Shown piece by piece: positions 10,096 through 19,043 of a DNA stretch of 64,000 bases (position 1 is the stretch's first letter; every line of letters begins with the position of its first letter). Where the stretch lies: assembly GCA_016718035.1 (NCBI GenBank), contig JADKEK010000006.1, positions 248,001 to 312,000 of the forward strand, written 5' to 3'. The notes under the pieces were generated by a model. The model worked only from the letters and a program-made list of their open reading frames with translations. It was not told the origin of the DNA and made no database searches. The DNA comes from Bacteroidota bacterium (lineage in GTDB: Bacteria > Bacteroidota > Bacteroidia > Chitinophagales > BACL12). A program made the position numbers and the translations under genes.

Positions 10096-10824
10096 TTAAA
10101 TCACCACCCCAATCCCTACGCGACCGCTATACATGGTTGGCCACAAACGAAAATTGTTGGAGCCGCTGTTGCGTTGGTCATCAGGAATATTTGGATTTTC
10201 GGTAACCTCATTGCTCATGTAAAAATCTGTTACGCAAAAAGGAATATTGACATCCAGATATATTTTTTCACTGAAGAAATAATGTAATCTTGGTGTTACG
10301 TATGTGCGAAAACCGGTGTAGGTAGACACAGTTGGGTAATCTGTTGCAATTACCGGATTGTATTTGGTTTGTTCGAAAAATGGCTGAATACCAAAACCAA
10401 TATAGGGCACTAATTTTTTTGTTTTTGTTTGATTGGCGCCCAAAATATATTCATAGCGTGCACTTATGGCGATATTTTGGGTAACCTCACCGTCAATCAC
10501 TTCTTTTATAACTGAGGTTCCGCTTGTTTGTATCACTTCTTTATTCCCACCTTGTGTTTGAAAGCGCAATTCGGTAAGCTCAATTTCATGAAATTTATTA
10601 CCCTTGTTTTTCCATTCAAATGCTATGGTTGGATGAAAAAGTTGTAGCGATTCCACACCGGGAATCACATTGGTAATGCTATCCTGAACTATGGTAGTGA
10701 GGGTGTAACTGCTGAAACTTGTCTGATTATACACTTTTAGTGCATGCTGATAATTTGTGTTATCGTTTTGTGCTTGGAGGGCTGTCACCATTAACCCTGA
10801 GAGTAATAGGCATACTATTTTCAT
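10096..10824 (-). CDS. outer-membrane beta-barrel-like protein
   Basis: 242 residues with a signal peptide (to about 19, ALQAQ) and barrel-like alternating strands (YEYILGANQTK, KLVPYIGFGIQPFFEQ, FRTYVTPRLHYFFSEKIYLDVNIPF), ending in SGRVGIGVVI. It is convergent with the ELWxxDGT gene, only about 70 bp apart, and 111 bp downstream of the glycosyltransferase pair on the same strand. Function unknown. Confidence 0.75.
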   Translation of the reverse strand: MKIVCLLLSGLMVTALQAQNDNTNYQHALKVYNQTSFSSYTLTTIVQDSITNVIPGVESLQLFHPTIAFEWKNKGNKFHEIELTELRFQTQGGNKEVIQTSGTSVIKEVIDGEVTQNIAISARYEYILGANQTKTKKLVPYIGFGIQPFFEQTKYNPVIATDYPTVSTYTGFRTYVTPRLHYFFSEKIYLDVNIPFCVTDFYMSNEVTENPNIPDDQRNSGSNNFRLWPTMYSGRVGIGVVI

Positions 10825-10935
10825 ATAAGGCTTTTGTAGATAACGGGCATTTTAATTGAATATTGCTTTTTTGGACTAAAAATTGACCACTGTTAACTAT
10901 TACAGTATCTTATGTATCACCTTAAAGCGCAGTAA

Positions 10936-12102
10936 TCAAACATTACGCTCAGTTGGTCTCCAGGTGCTCGACTTGATGCCTTTTGCAAACTTTATAAACC
11001 CGAGTAATAAGGCTAGGTTCATTGTGTAGAAATACGCTAATAAGCGTAAAAAATAGATATGCAGATTGGCAGCACTTAGTAATTTGTCAAACAGTGGAGT
11101 GAGTAAACCGGCTAATTGCAAATAAAACGCTAATTGAAAAAATGTATTAGTATTAAATAAAATTATACTCGATATAAATGCGCCAATCAAAAATAAAGGG
11201 CCTAACCAGCGTAATACTTTATGTGATAAAAAACTAAATCCTGCTCCGGTATAAAATTTTAACAACATAGGCCAAAATACACCCAGGTTTTGGAAATTAC
11301 CTGCAGATATTCTGATTTTACGTTTAAACTCTTCATTAATTTCATTACTCACATCTTCAATAGCAATGGCATCAGGTTCAGCAATAGCTTTTTTACCGCT
11401 TTGAATTACTTTTAAAGTAATATAAAAATCTTCCATGAAAAAATTGCGCGGTATCACAGGAAATAAATTAGCTCTGATAGCATAACAAGCACCGAAGGCT
11501 CCCATCATTGTTCCCCAGAGTAAACCTTCATAATGTTTAATTAAATTTTCGCGTTTAATATAAGTATGTTCCTGATAAGAAATGCCATCTTTTCTTAAAC
11601 CGGTATTGATAATATTCGCAGCTACCAAACCGATTTTTTCATCCGTAAAATGTGCCACCAGTTTTGGAATGGTTAGTGGGTCGAAAATAATATTGGCATC
11701 GGTAGGAATAAATATTTTACCATTCGCCTGAGGTGCTAATGAATTAATAATTTGTGTTTTGCCATTGCGACCACCAAAGCGGGTAAAATGAATGCGATAA
11801 CCTTCTTTATTTAATTTTTCAATAATAATATCCGTATTATCTGTCGACCCATCAGAACCAATCAACATTTCCAGTTGCCCTGCCGGATAAGCGGTATTAA
11901 ATACTGAACGAATTTTTTGTTCAAGCACTTTTTCCTCATTATACACGGCCATTAATACACTTACCATTGGCTGTGGTGCCGGATGTGGCAATGGAGTGGG
12001 TGCTTCTAAATCGCCACCAAAAATGCGGAGAATAAAAGGGTATATTACATAACTATGCACCAGACAAAAAACACAAATCCAAAAAATAATCGTCCAAATC
12101 AT
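10936..12102 (-). CDS. family 2 glycosyltransferase, membrane-bound
   Basis: Processive-type GT2 of 388 residues. One N-terminal membrane helix (about 3-25), then the GT-A domain: VSVLMAVYNEE near 49, a GSDGSTDNT nucleotide-binding motif, TDAN in place of DxD, MEDF, and a KRKIRISAG segment at the acceptor site. Three or four helices follow at the C-terminus. It resembles the BcsA/HasA type that builds or exports polysaccharide. Its ATG overlaps the stop of the upstream glycosyltransferase gene (ATGA), indicating translational coupling. Confidence 0.9.
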   Translation of the reverse strand: MIWTIIFWICVFCLVHSYVIYPFILRIFGGDLEAPTPLPHPAPQPMVSVLMAVYNEEKVLEQKIRSVFNTAYPAGQLEMLIGSDGSTDNTDIIIEKLNKEGYRIHFTRFGGRNGKTQIINSLAPQANGKIFIPTDANIIFDPLTIPKLVAHFTDEKIGLVAANIINTGLRKDGISYQEHTYIKRENLIKHYEGLLWGTMMGAFGACYAIRANLFPVIPRNFFMEDFYITLKVIQSGKKAIAEPDAIAIEDVSNEINEEFKRKIRISAGNFQNLGVFWPMLLKFYTGAGFSFLSHKVLRWLGPLFLIGAFISSIILFNTNTFFQLAFYLQLAGLLTPLFDKLLSAANLHIYFLRLLAYFYTMNLALLLGFIKFAKGIKSSTWRPTERNV

Positions 12103-13295
12103 GCGCTTATTTTTTGATAAAAGTGAATTAATGCTTGCGTAATAGTTAAATGACTTAAATTGTCATCAACAAATTGTTGCGCAAGTTTTGTTTTTTGTAC
12201 AACCTTTTCCGGAGATTGTAATAAATCAATAACTATATCCGCAAATTGTTGCGCATCTGCTGCAGTATAAAAATGCAATTCAGTGCCTGTGGGCATACCT
12301 TTGGCGCCTTTTGGTGTGGTGACAACCGGTTTGCCTAAATGCATGGCTTCAATAATTTTGATTTTCATGCCTGAGCCCGATAAAAGGGGTACAATACAAA
12401 TATATTTATCCGCCGCAAATTTTTGTGCATTTTCTACTTCACCATGATATTTAATTTGTGGGTGATGTAATTGTTTCCAGCGCTCATCACCATTGCGGCC
12501 TGCAATATGTAATGTGGTGTCAGGTAATATTTTTATTATTTTAGGAAAAATTTCATGTATAAACCATTCTAAACCTTCAATATTTGGTAGCCAATCTAAG
12601 CCACCTAAAAAATAAAGTGTATTAAAATCAACAGATGAAGCAATCGGCGACTGGTCTAATTCAATTCCGGTAGGAGTATGGTGTAATGGAATTGTTGTGG
12701 TAATTTGCTGATAATAACTAAAATCGGCAATTGAAATTGGCACTATGGCATCTATATTTTGCGGAATAGTTTTTTCATAGTCGGCTAATTTCTTAGTCTG
12801 TATTTGTAAATACCATTTTTTAATACTATTCGAAGTATTTGTTGCAATGTTGCCCCAAATTTCCGATTCAATATTATGACTTCTATACACAAATCGGGTA
12901 TTGGCCGGTTTCCGAATTAAATTAAAATATTGTGTTAAATAGAGACCTTCTGCCTGGATGATATCAAAGTGATTGTTAGCAATTAATTGTTGTAAAGCAG
13001 CTAAAAAAGAACTACTAAAAAATCGCTGCACATGATAAGGGGTGCTGACAAATAAATTTTGTAATGCACCTATTGGCGTAATAGCATTATTTACGTTTAC
13101 TGCATAAAAATTGATGAGTTGAGTCAGTTCACCCGGAATTTCAGACACCGGAAAATGGTGTTTTGGCGTATTCATGTATAAAATACTCACTTTACATCCA
13201 TTTTGTGCCAGGCCTTTCGCAAGCTGCATAATGGCAATAGCCTCCCCGTCCCGCTCGGGATATGGGTTCTTTTTGGAGAGGAGTAAAATGTGCAT
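12099..13295 (-). CDS. family 4/1 glycosyltransferase (GT-B fold)
   Basis: Cytosolic GT-B glycosyltransferase of 398 residues. I start it at 13295 (MHILLLSKKNPYPERDGEA); the frame is open further upstream, but that extra stretch is not protein-like. The C-terminal domain has LYFLGGLDWLPNIEGL, LHIAGRN and the sugar-nucleotide signature PLLSGSGMKIKIIEAMHLGKPVVTT. The stop overlaps the next gene start by 4 bp, so the two transferases are made together, probably for a surface glycan. Confidence 0.9.
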   Translation of the reverse strand: MHILLLSKKNPYPERDGEAIAIMQLAKGLAQNGCKVSILYMNTPKHHFPVSEIPGELTQLINFYAVNVNNAITPIGALQNLFVSTPYHVQRFFSSSFLAALQQLIANNHFDIIQAEGLYLTQYFNLIRKPANTRFVYRSHNIESEIWGNIATNTSNSIKKWYLQIQTKKLADYEKTIPQNIDAIVPISIADFSYYQQITTTIPLHHTPTGIELDQSPIASSVDFNTLYFLGGLDWLPNIEGLEWFIHEIFPKIIKILPDTTLHIAGRNGDERWKQLHHPQIKYHGEVENAQKFAADKYICIVPLLSGSGMKIKIIEAMHLGKPVVTTPKGAKGMPTGTELHFYTAADAQQFADIVIDLLQSPEKVVQKTKLAQQFVDDNLSHLTITQALIHFYQKISA

Positions 13296-13375
13296 AGGGC
13301 TGTAAAGGTAACGAATTGATTTTTTCGGTTGCAGGGGCTGTTTTCCCAATTGTCACATATCAATTTCGAATTCAA

Positions 13376-13534
13376 TCCACACATTCACTGGCTGTTTCCG
13401 CCTCGGCGGACGCTGCGCAAATTTGTTAATCAACAAACTATAACAATTTCCACAACCAAAAGTCGACACGTGGGTCGACGGCTACACCCGATTTCAAATC
13501 CACACATTCACCAGCTGTTTCCGCCGCGGCGGAC
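13376..13534. repeat. two copies of a 36-bp element with GC-rich palindrome
   Basis: Copies at 13376-13411 and 13499-13534 share TCCACACATTCAC, GCTGTTTC and a palindromic core. The core of the second copy (13520-13533, TCCGCCGCGGCGGA) is perfectly self-complementary; the first has one difference. Between them is a GTCGAC...GTCGAC pair at 13462-13479. The block fills the gap between a leftward and a rightward gene (13296-13640). The cores are far more GC-rich than the surroundings. Confidence 0.75.
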
Positions 13535-13543
13535 GATTCGCAT

Positions 13544-13626
13544 TGGTACATCGGTACATCCACAAATTGGTACATTAGCGGCTGTTAATTAGCACATCAG
13601 CACATTACCACATCAACACATTAACT
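13544..13626. repeat. 8-bp-period degenerate tandem array (locus 1)
   Basis: Reads as consecutive octamers: TGGTACAT CGGTACAT, CCACAAAT TGGTACAT, then after a 14-bp spacer TAGCACAT CAGCACAT, TACCACAT CAACACAT. The same words in the opposite orientation occur after the GAPDH gene at 24.1 kb. It ends at the promoter of the following membrane-protein gene. Confidence 0.8.
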
Positions 13627-13633
13627 ACCTTTA
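13626..13633 (+). promoter_or_regulatory. candidate -7 box
   Basis: TACCTTTA, one mismatch from the Bacteroidota -7 consensus TAnnTTTG, 7 bp before the ATG at 13641. No clear -33 element; the array just upstream occupies that position. Confidence 0.35.
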
Positions 13634-13640
13634 ACCCCGC

Positions 13641-14255
13641 ATGCTCAATTTTTTAACCGAAACCACCGAAAAGGTAATCAGCCTGTTATCCGGCGCATTC
13701 ATAGTTGCTGCGCAAATTACGTTGGTAGCGGATGTATTGCGAAAAAAACTCAAACCTAGTTTGTTGAGCTGGGTTGGCTGGGCATTATTAATGGGCACCG
13801 GGTTAATTGCACAGGTTGTAGAAATGGGCTGGGAGTGGAGCCAAACCGGTTTGTTTTTTAGTGCATTTGGATGTTTGTGTATTGTGTTTTCAGCATTGAT
13901 ACGCAAACATTATCTACTGGTGAGATCTGATTTTAGTTATTTGTTTTTGGGATTAATTTGTTTGGGCATTTATTTTATTTCCAAAGACGCATGGATAACT
14001 ACCGTATTTGCCATACTCGCCGATTTTATTGTTGGTATTCCAACACTAAAACACGCCTATAATAATCCAGTTTCACAAAAAAGTAATGCTTGGTTATTGG
14101 GATTTATTGCATTTACGTTTTCGTTAATAATATGTATAGGCCATTCATTATTGTATGCCTTATTCCCTATTTATTTATTTTTATACAACGGTGCAATGTT
14201 AGTCTTAACACACCGGTATTTTGTCAATAAAAAATCAGATAGTAAAGTCATTTAA
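13641..14255 (+). CDS. polytopic inner-membrane protein, unknown function
   Basis: 204 residues with about six or seven hydrophobic helices. The first part (LLSGAFIVAAQITLVADVLRKKLKPSLLSWVGWALLMGT) recalls the helix-loop pattern of PQ-loop/SWEET-type membrane proteins, but the PQ motif is not present and I do not assign the family. Its last 4 bp overlap the end of the convergent membrane-protein gene. Confidence 0.75.
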   Translation: MLNFLTETTEKVISLLSGAFIVAAQITLVADVLRKKLKPSLLSWVGWALLMGTGLIAQVVEMGWEWSQTGLFFSAFGCLCIVFSALIRKHYLLVRSDFSYLFLGLICLGIYFISKDAWITTVFAILADFIVGIPTLKHAYNNPVSQKSNAWLLGFIAFTFSLIICIGHSLLYALFPIYLFLYNGAMLVLTHRYFVNKKSDSKVI

Positions 14256-14733
14256 CTAATTAAATCGATGGGCAGCCCGTCCTGATTGCCGTAAAGCGTC
14301 CTCATTTCTTTGCGCAAAGCTTCTACTTCTTTTGCATAACCAATGGCTTTAACAAATGCAATTATAATAACTACTTTAAATAACAAGCCCATCAAAAATG
14401 AAGAAGGGTCCAACAATGCGCTGGTAATCACTAATATGGCATACAGAGCAAGTCCTGCTATTACTCCAATTAATGGCTTCTTCGTCACCAAAAAACCTAA
14501 CCCAAGTACATTAGTCCAATAATTAATTGAATAATTGTTGCGACTAACATGTAATCACCTAATCCAAAATAATAATAAAGACCTATGGCGATTTGGATAC
14601 CACCTAATACGAACAAAATGATTTTTACATTACGCAATTTTGATTCAGCTTCTTCAATTAAAAAAGCTTTATACTCCGGGGTTGCCATTGAATCAATTTT
14701 TGCTTCAGGCATTGCAGGTGTGGTATCTTCCAT
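14252..14733 (-). CDS. four-helix membrane protein, frameshifted as read
   Basis: Two adjacent frames (14497-14733 and 14252-14491) appear to be one gene of about 160 residues. The first ends ...IIGLMYLG and the second begins VTKKPLIG; adding one C to the CCC at 14501-14503 (plus strand) gives MYLGLGFLVTKKPLIG without a break and makes four evenly spaced hydrophobic helices plus a charged tail. The start at 14733 (MEDTTPAMPE) is preferred to the open upstream extension. Unknown function. A real split into two small membrane proteins, 5 bp apart, is the alternative. Confidence 0.7.
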
Positions 14734-14810
14734 GGTTTTTTTCGTAAATATAGTTTTTTTTGAAATCACATGTTGATACCCGACAAACAAATAAGTTTAT
14801 TTATATTAGC

Positions 14811-15503
14811 ATGGTGATTGCCAATAGACATACTCACTTATTGCAGGTTGTTGGAGTAATTATAGCTCTTTTTTTTCAATCTTGTGCAGCGCATTATGCT
14901 ACTAATATGGTAAACACGCCTATGTTAAAACAACAAGGCGATTTACAAATTGGTGGCTCAGTCGGGCATTTGGGATTAAATGGGCAATTAGCTTATGCTG
15001 TTAGCGACAATGTCGGGGTAATAGTAAATGGCAAACAACATGAAGCATGGTATGCTGACGACTTAGCTACAAGCAATACTGTAATGTTTGTAGAAGCAGG
15101 AGCAGGGTATTACAAGTGGTTATCTGAACATTCCATATTTGAAATGTATGGTGGTTACGGTTTGGGAGAAGTAAATCTCGTGCATGCCCAAAAAAATACG
15201 GATATCACCTACATTCTATCACGTCCATTTTTGCAGCCTTCCATTGGCGTGCAGGCAGATTTTTTCTCGTTGAATTTGGCGACCCGATTCACGCATGCCG
15301 GCTTACGCAGCGATTCAATTCAACTCAGTGGTTTATTTATTGAGCCTGCAATCACAACTAAATTGCAGTTCGAACAATTGAGTGCCATTTACCAGATGGG
15401 TATTGTTCGCACCCTTCACACCGATACCCCGGAAATGCAGGTTCTTCCGTTTTGGCTGGCGTTTGGACTGCAATATAAATTCGATTTCACTAAAAACGAT
15501 TAA
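14811..15503 (+). CDS. lipoprotein with barrel-like strands, unknown function
   Basis: 230 residues from ATG 14811; the start is chosen because it leaves a compact signal peptide with a lipobox (FFQSC). The mature part has alternating strands rich in Gly and aromatic residues (GDLQIGGSVGHLGLNGQLAYAV, VFVEAGAGYYKW-like segments, FGLQYKFDF at the end). It resembles small Bacteroidota outer-membrane lipoproteins but no named family is recognised. It is transcribed away from the preceding small membrane gene. Confidence 0.75.
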   Translation: MVIANRHTHLLQVVGVIIALFFQSCAAHYATNMVNTPMLKQQGDLQIGGSVGHLGLNGQLAYAVSDNVGVIVNGKQHEAWYADDLATSNTVMFVEAGAGYYKWLSEHSIFEMYGGYGLGEVNLVHAQKNTDITYILSRPFLQPSIGVQADFFSLNLATRFTHAGLRSDSIQLSGLFIEPAITTKLQFEQLSAIYQMGIVRTLHTDTPEMQVLPFWLAFGLQYKFDFTKND

Positions 15504-15609
15504 ATATCTAGTGCTGCTTTTTAACTTGTTAATGCCCATTTAGCGGTGGTTTCAGCCATTTTTAGATTAAAAATCCAGTGAAATTTCCTGCTGAAATAGT
15601 TAGAAATCG

Positions 15610-15617
15610 TATTTTTG
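15610..15617 (+). promoter_or_regulatory. -7 box, perfect TAnnTTTG
   Basis: TATTTTTG ends 9 bp before the ATG at 15627, so the transcript would have almost no leader. No convincing -33 TTTG is visible. Confidence 0.45.
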
Positions 15618-15626
15618 CCGCCAATC

Positions 15627-16373
15627 ATGCTGTTAAATAAAAAAATCGTGGTCGTATTGCCGGCTTATAATGCCGGAAAAACCCTTCCTCAAACCTATGC
15701 CGAAATACCTATGGATATTGTGGATGAGGTAGTATTGGTTGACGATGCCAGTAAAGATGATACTATTGAAGTGGCTAAACGCATTGGTATCAAACATATT
15801 ATTGCCCACGAGCAAAACAAAGGATACGGCGGAAATCAGAAATCATGTTATAATAAAGCCCTGGAATTAGGTGGTGATATTGTAATTATGTTACACCCTG
15901 ATTATCAGTATACGCCTAAATTAATTACCAGCATGGCCAATATTATTGCACAAGATTTATATCCGGTAGTATTGGCATCACGCATTTTGGGTCGCGGAGC
16001 ATTAAAAGGTGGTATGCCGTTTTATAAATATGTGTTCAATCGATTTTTAACCTTGTCGCAAAATTTATTGATGCGTCAAAAGTTGAGTGAATATCATACA
16101 GGCTATCGCGCATTTTCTGCAGATGTAATTCGCGCTATAAATTTTGAAGCCAATTCTGATGATTTTGTTTTTGATAATCAGATGCTGGCGCAAATTTTTT
16201 ATAATAATTTCGAAATTGCTGAAGTAACCTGCCCTACCAAATATTTTGATGAAGCTTCTTCTATTAACTTCAAACGTTCGGTGATTTATGGGTTGGGTGT
16301 ATTGAGAACCTCTTTGCAATATCGTTTGCAAAAATGGGGGATGGTGAATTATACTTATTTAAGGGGGAAGTGA
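15627..16373 (+). CDS. family 2 glycosyltransferase, dolichol-phosphate-mannose-synthase-like
   Basis: 248-residue GT-A enzyme that would move a sugar from a nucleotide donor to a lipid or protein acceptor. Start ATG 15627 directly precedes KKIVVVLPAYNAGKTL. Visible motifs: DEVVLVDDASKDDT (nucleotide binding), IVIMLHPDYQY in the metal-binding position (HPD rather than DxD), and FVFDNQML in the acceptor region. There is no C-terminal membrane helix, as in bacterial DPM1-like proteins. It stands alone with its own promoter-like box. Confidence 0.88.
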   Translation: MLLNKKIVVVLPAYNAGKTLPQTYAEIPMDIVDEVVLVDDASKDDTIEVAKRIGIKHIIAHEQNKGYGGNQKSCYNKALELGGDIVIMLHPDYQYTPKLITSMANIIAQDLYPVVLASRILGRGALKGGMPFYKYVFNRFLTLSQNLLMRQKLSEYHTGYRAFSADVIRAINFEANSDDFVFDNQMLAQIFYNNFEIAEVTCPTKYFDEASSINFKRSVIYGLGVLRTSLQYRLQKWGMVNYTYLRGK

Positions 16374-16376
16374 ATT

Positions 16377-16615
16377 ATTGCCGGGAAGGCGGGAAGACGG
16401 GGAGTTGCGGGGAGTTATTGAGATGTTATCTGGTAATTGAGTTGGTTTAAATTAAAACCATTTTGGTATTCATCCTTTGTGTTACTTAGAGGAACTTCGA
16501 GCCTTCGTGGTGACTTTTATAAAAGCTAATTTTATAGTATTAAAATTCAATACTTGCCCAAAAATAAATATTTATTTCACCACTAAGTCGCTAAGTGCCG
16601 CTAAGTTTCTCGAAG
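16377..16615. repeat. 239-bp dispersed element, copy A
   Basis: Starts with a G-rich head (GGGAAGGCGGGAAGACGGGG from 16383), then a shared AT-rich body. Two arms are imperfect inverted repeats: 16485-16514 (CTTAGAGGAACTTCGAGCC...GTGGTGAC) and 16576-16605 (TTCACCACTAAGTCGCTAAG...). Copy B lies at 19044-19282 in the same orientation and is nearly identical through most of its length. No reading frame of protein character. The element fills a gap between convergent genes. Confidence 0.85.
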
Positions 16616-16723
16616 ATGATAACGTGCAAAAAAATGAAATTTCCCGGAAATGGATTGGGATTTAAGCTCAAGGTAAAACTGTTTAAATTCACTTTCCAGC
16701 TCAATTACACCTAATACTAAACC

Positions 16724-16824
16724 CTTAGTGTAACTTCGAGGCACTTCGAGCCTTCGTGGTGACTTTTAGAAAAGCGAAATTTGTTGCAGTAAAGTTCGAT
16801 GTGATCACCAAAAATAAATTATTT
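16724..16824. repeat. partial third copy of the 239-bp element
   Basis: Contains CTTAGTGTAACTTCGAGGC, then ACTTCGAGCCTTCGTGGTGA, a diverged TTTAGAAAAGCGAAATTTG stretch and ACCAAAAATAAAT, matching the middle of copies A and B. The G-rich head and the right arm are missing. Confidence 0.65.
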
Positions 16825-16853
16825 ATTGTAAAGATTTTTCGCCGATTTAAATC

Positions 16854-17825
16854 TCAACACTCGGTATTACTTTTTTCCTCTTGTTTTGCTTCCACTCCGG
16901 TATCGCTTGGCTGAATTTGTTCGATGTGTAAATTGGCATAAGCTCTGGTAAATTCCGCACCGAAATAAACAATCATTGAGGAATAAGAAACCCAAAGTAA
17001 AATCAAAATAATGGAACCACCTGCCCCATAGCCGTCGCCGGGATTGGTTTTGCCGAAATATATTTCTAATGCAAATTTGCCAATTTCAAATAAGACAGCT
17101 GTTACTAAAGAACCTATTATAGTATACCGCCATTTAATTTTAGCATCTGGAATAAATTTGAATATTAATGCAAATAACAATGCCAATATGCCAATGGTAG
17201 TGGAGAAATTAATGATTTGAATGACGATATAAAATGTAGAAGAGAAATGCAGTGAAATCCATTGACTGAATGCTGTAATAAGAGCTGATACAGCTAACGA
17301 TACAATAAGAATAAATGCAATGGATACAATAAGTCCGAATGAAAATAAACGGACAGTTATCAATCGCCACAACCGCGATTTCTTCTTATTGGGTTTAACT
17401 TCCCAGATTAAATTTAACGAGCGCTGGAATTCTGAAAAAACACCTGTTGCGCCAATAATAATAGTAATTACACCAAGTACCTTTGCCCAGCCGGAAATAG
17501 CTGCTGCACTAGTGCTATTCATAGTATTTTCCAACTGAATTGCTCTTTCTTTCCCAAGGGTGGAAGTAATTTGGTCCATTAAGTGCTCACTCACTACATC
17601 CTTGCCTAAAAAATAACCAGCCATTGAAATAAGCAATACTAATAATCCCGGTATAGAGAAGATAGCGTAATAGGCAATTACTGCACTTTGTCTAAAGGGT
17701 TCTTTCTTCCACCACGACTTATAGGCTGCCTTAGTAATTGAAAAAAAGTTTTTAGTTTTTAATTTACTGTTTTTCAGCAGCTTTTCTTTTCCAAAACGGC
17801 TTGCGTTTAGTTTGTTCATCGTCAT
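16854..17825 (-). CDS. YihY/BrkB-family inner-membrane protein
   Basis: 323 residues with six membrane helices and the family signatures AVIAYYAIFSIPGLLVLLI, GWAKVLGVITIIIGATGVFSEFQRSLNLIWEVKP and LLLWVSYSSMIVYFGAEFTRAYA. YihY proteins are conserved but their function is unsettled. The chosen start overlaps the end of the upstream DUF748 gene by 62 bp; no later ATG exists before the first helix, so either the overlap is real or a non-ATG start is used. Confidence 0.9.
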   Translation of the reverse strand: MTMNKLNASRFGKEKLLKNSKLKTKNFFSITKAAYKSWWKKEPFRQSAVIAYYAIFSIPGLLVLLISMAGYFLGKDVVSEHLMDQITSTLGKERAIQLENTMNSTSAAAISGWAKVLGVITIIIGATGVFSEFQRSLNLIWEVKPNKKKSRLWRLITVRLFSFGLIVSIAFILIVSLAVSALITAFSQWISLHFSSTFYIVIQIINFSTTIGILALLFALIFKFIPDAKIKWRYTIIGSLVTAVLFEIGKFALEIYFGKTNPGDGYGAGGSIILILLWVSYSSMIVYFGAEFTRAYANLHIEQIQPSDTGVEAKQEEKSNTEC

Positions 17826-18876
17826 TTACAGATTTAATATTTATTTCGTTGTCAATTGTTGGCAATAATGCCTGAATAAATGCATTGCGCAACACTTGTA
17901 AAATAACTTCCAACCCGCTTATATCAGGATTATCGAAAGTTCCATTCATATCTACTTTTGTAGCTACCTGATTTTCGCGTTGATTTTTTAATACGGCACC
18001 TAAACCGCCTACGGTGTGTTCCCAAATTTTCTGAAGAATGGGGTCTTCTTTATCTTCAGGGCCAACAACATTTAAGTTGACAATAATGGGTTTTAAATAA
18101 CCAACAAATGCACCATCGGCAGCTGCTAGTTCGGTATACAAACTAAAATCGCCATCAGTTACGTCAAAGTGACCATAGGCTTTAAAAAAATCGTTTAATT
18201 TAGGCAGATGTGTATTTTTAAGACTTGCATTTAAATCGAAAGTTGGCGTTTCGGCAAGGGCGTTTAATTGCATATTTAAAATAAATATTCCATCATAAAT
18301 ATCAGCTTTGGCAGTCAGCGTTGATGGTAATTTTACATCTTCATTCACCACATTGGTAAGATTTAATGCTAATACGGAGGCATTAGTTAATTTCAAATCC
18401 AGATTAGGTTTGGTGTTAAAATCCTTATAAATAAAGGTGCCGTTGTCAACTGCAACCTTATTTACTTTGAGTGGCATAAACGATTTTAATAAATTACGGA
18501 AATCGGTTGTATCTGCTTTTAATTCTTGTAGTGCAGTATTCGTTTTGATAAACACAAGGGTGGGGGAATGGAAATCCAGTTCGCCTACTATTGAACCTTT
18601 AAATAAAGCCGGCCAGGCAATGGATAAATCGATACTTTTAGCATTAAAAAAATCGGATTCTTTATGTGTTGCTGAATCTAATTTATTAATGAAGATATCT
18701 TTTATTTCATATGCACCTAAAATGAGCGATATATCGATATCGTCGATATGACCATAATACCCGGGCATATTGGATAATGTTTTGTTGGCATAGTGCAACA
18801 CGATAAATGGTAAAATCAGTCGGAATACAATTAATACAACGGCGATAATTATTAATACTTTATATTTTTTTTTCAT
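17764..18876 (-). CDS. DUF748 / AsmA-like membrane-anchored protein
   Basis: 370 residues: N-terminal signal anchor (about 7-30), then a periplasmic part of repeated beta segments (YYGHIDDIDISLILGAYEIKDIFI, VVDNGTFIYKDF-like, GHFDVTDGDFSLYTEL) as in DUF748 and AsmA-like bridge proteins that are linked to outer-membrane lipid homeostasis. The tail after about 345 is charged. It overlaps the YihY gene, so both are probably expressed together. The specific role is inferred from family. Confidence 0.8.
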   Translation of the reverse strand: MKKKYKVLIIIAVVLIVFRLILPFIVLHYANKTLSNMPGYYGHIDDIDISLILGAYEIKDIFINKLDSATHKESDFFNAKSIDLSIAWPALFKGSIVGELDFHSPTLVFIKTNTALQELKADTTDFRNLLKSFMPLKVNKVAVDNGTFIYKDFNTKPNLDLKLTNASVLALNLTNVVNEDVKLPSTLTAKADIYDGIFILNMQLNALAETPTFDLNASLKNTHLPKLNDFFKAYGHFDVTDGDFSLYTELAAADGAFVGYLKPIIVNLNVVGPEDKEDPILQKIWEHTVGGLGAVLKNQRENQVATKVDMNGTFDNPDISGLEVILQVLRNAFIQALLPTIDNEINIKSVNDDEQTKRKPFWKRKAAEKQ

Positions 18877-19043
18877 TGATATATGCTTTTATAGATATAG
18901 TGAGATATTACACTATTGGCATATTATCAAAGTTGCGCAATACATGTGCACTGCGTGTTATACAAATGCTTTAATAATTTATATAATTCACATGTTTAGG
19001 GTGGGGAGTTGATTGTTGGAAAATGGTAGGGGGGATTTAGGAA

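Noticed and set aside
13329..13592. Open frame of 87 codons between the glycosyltransferase and membrane-protein genes
   Set aside because: It runs through the palindromic repeat and the octamer array; the translated product is repetitive (SNPHIHQLFPPRRT) and has no protein-like character.
14252..14491. Independent gene for the second half of the small membrane protein
   Set aside because: A one-base repair fuses it with the preceding frame in a way that completes a helix; an independent gene would begin in the middle of that helix.
16477..16665. Open frames of about 62 codons inside both copies of the 239-bp element
   Set aside because: The frames exist only because the repeat happens to lack stops; copy B diverges at the end and no start signal is seen.
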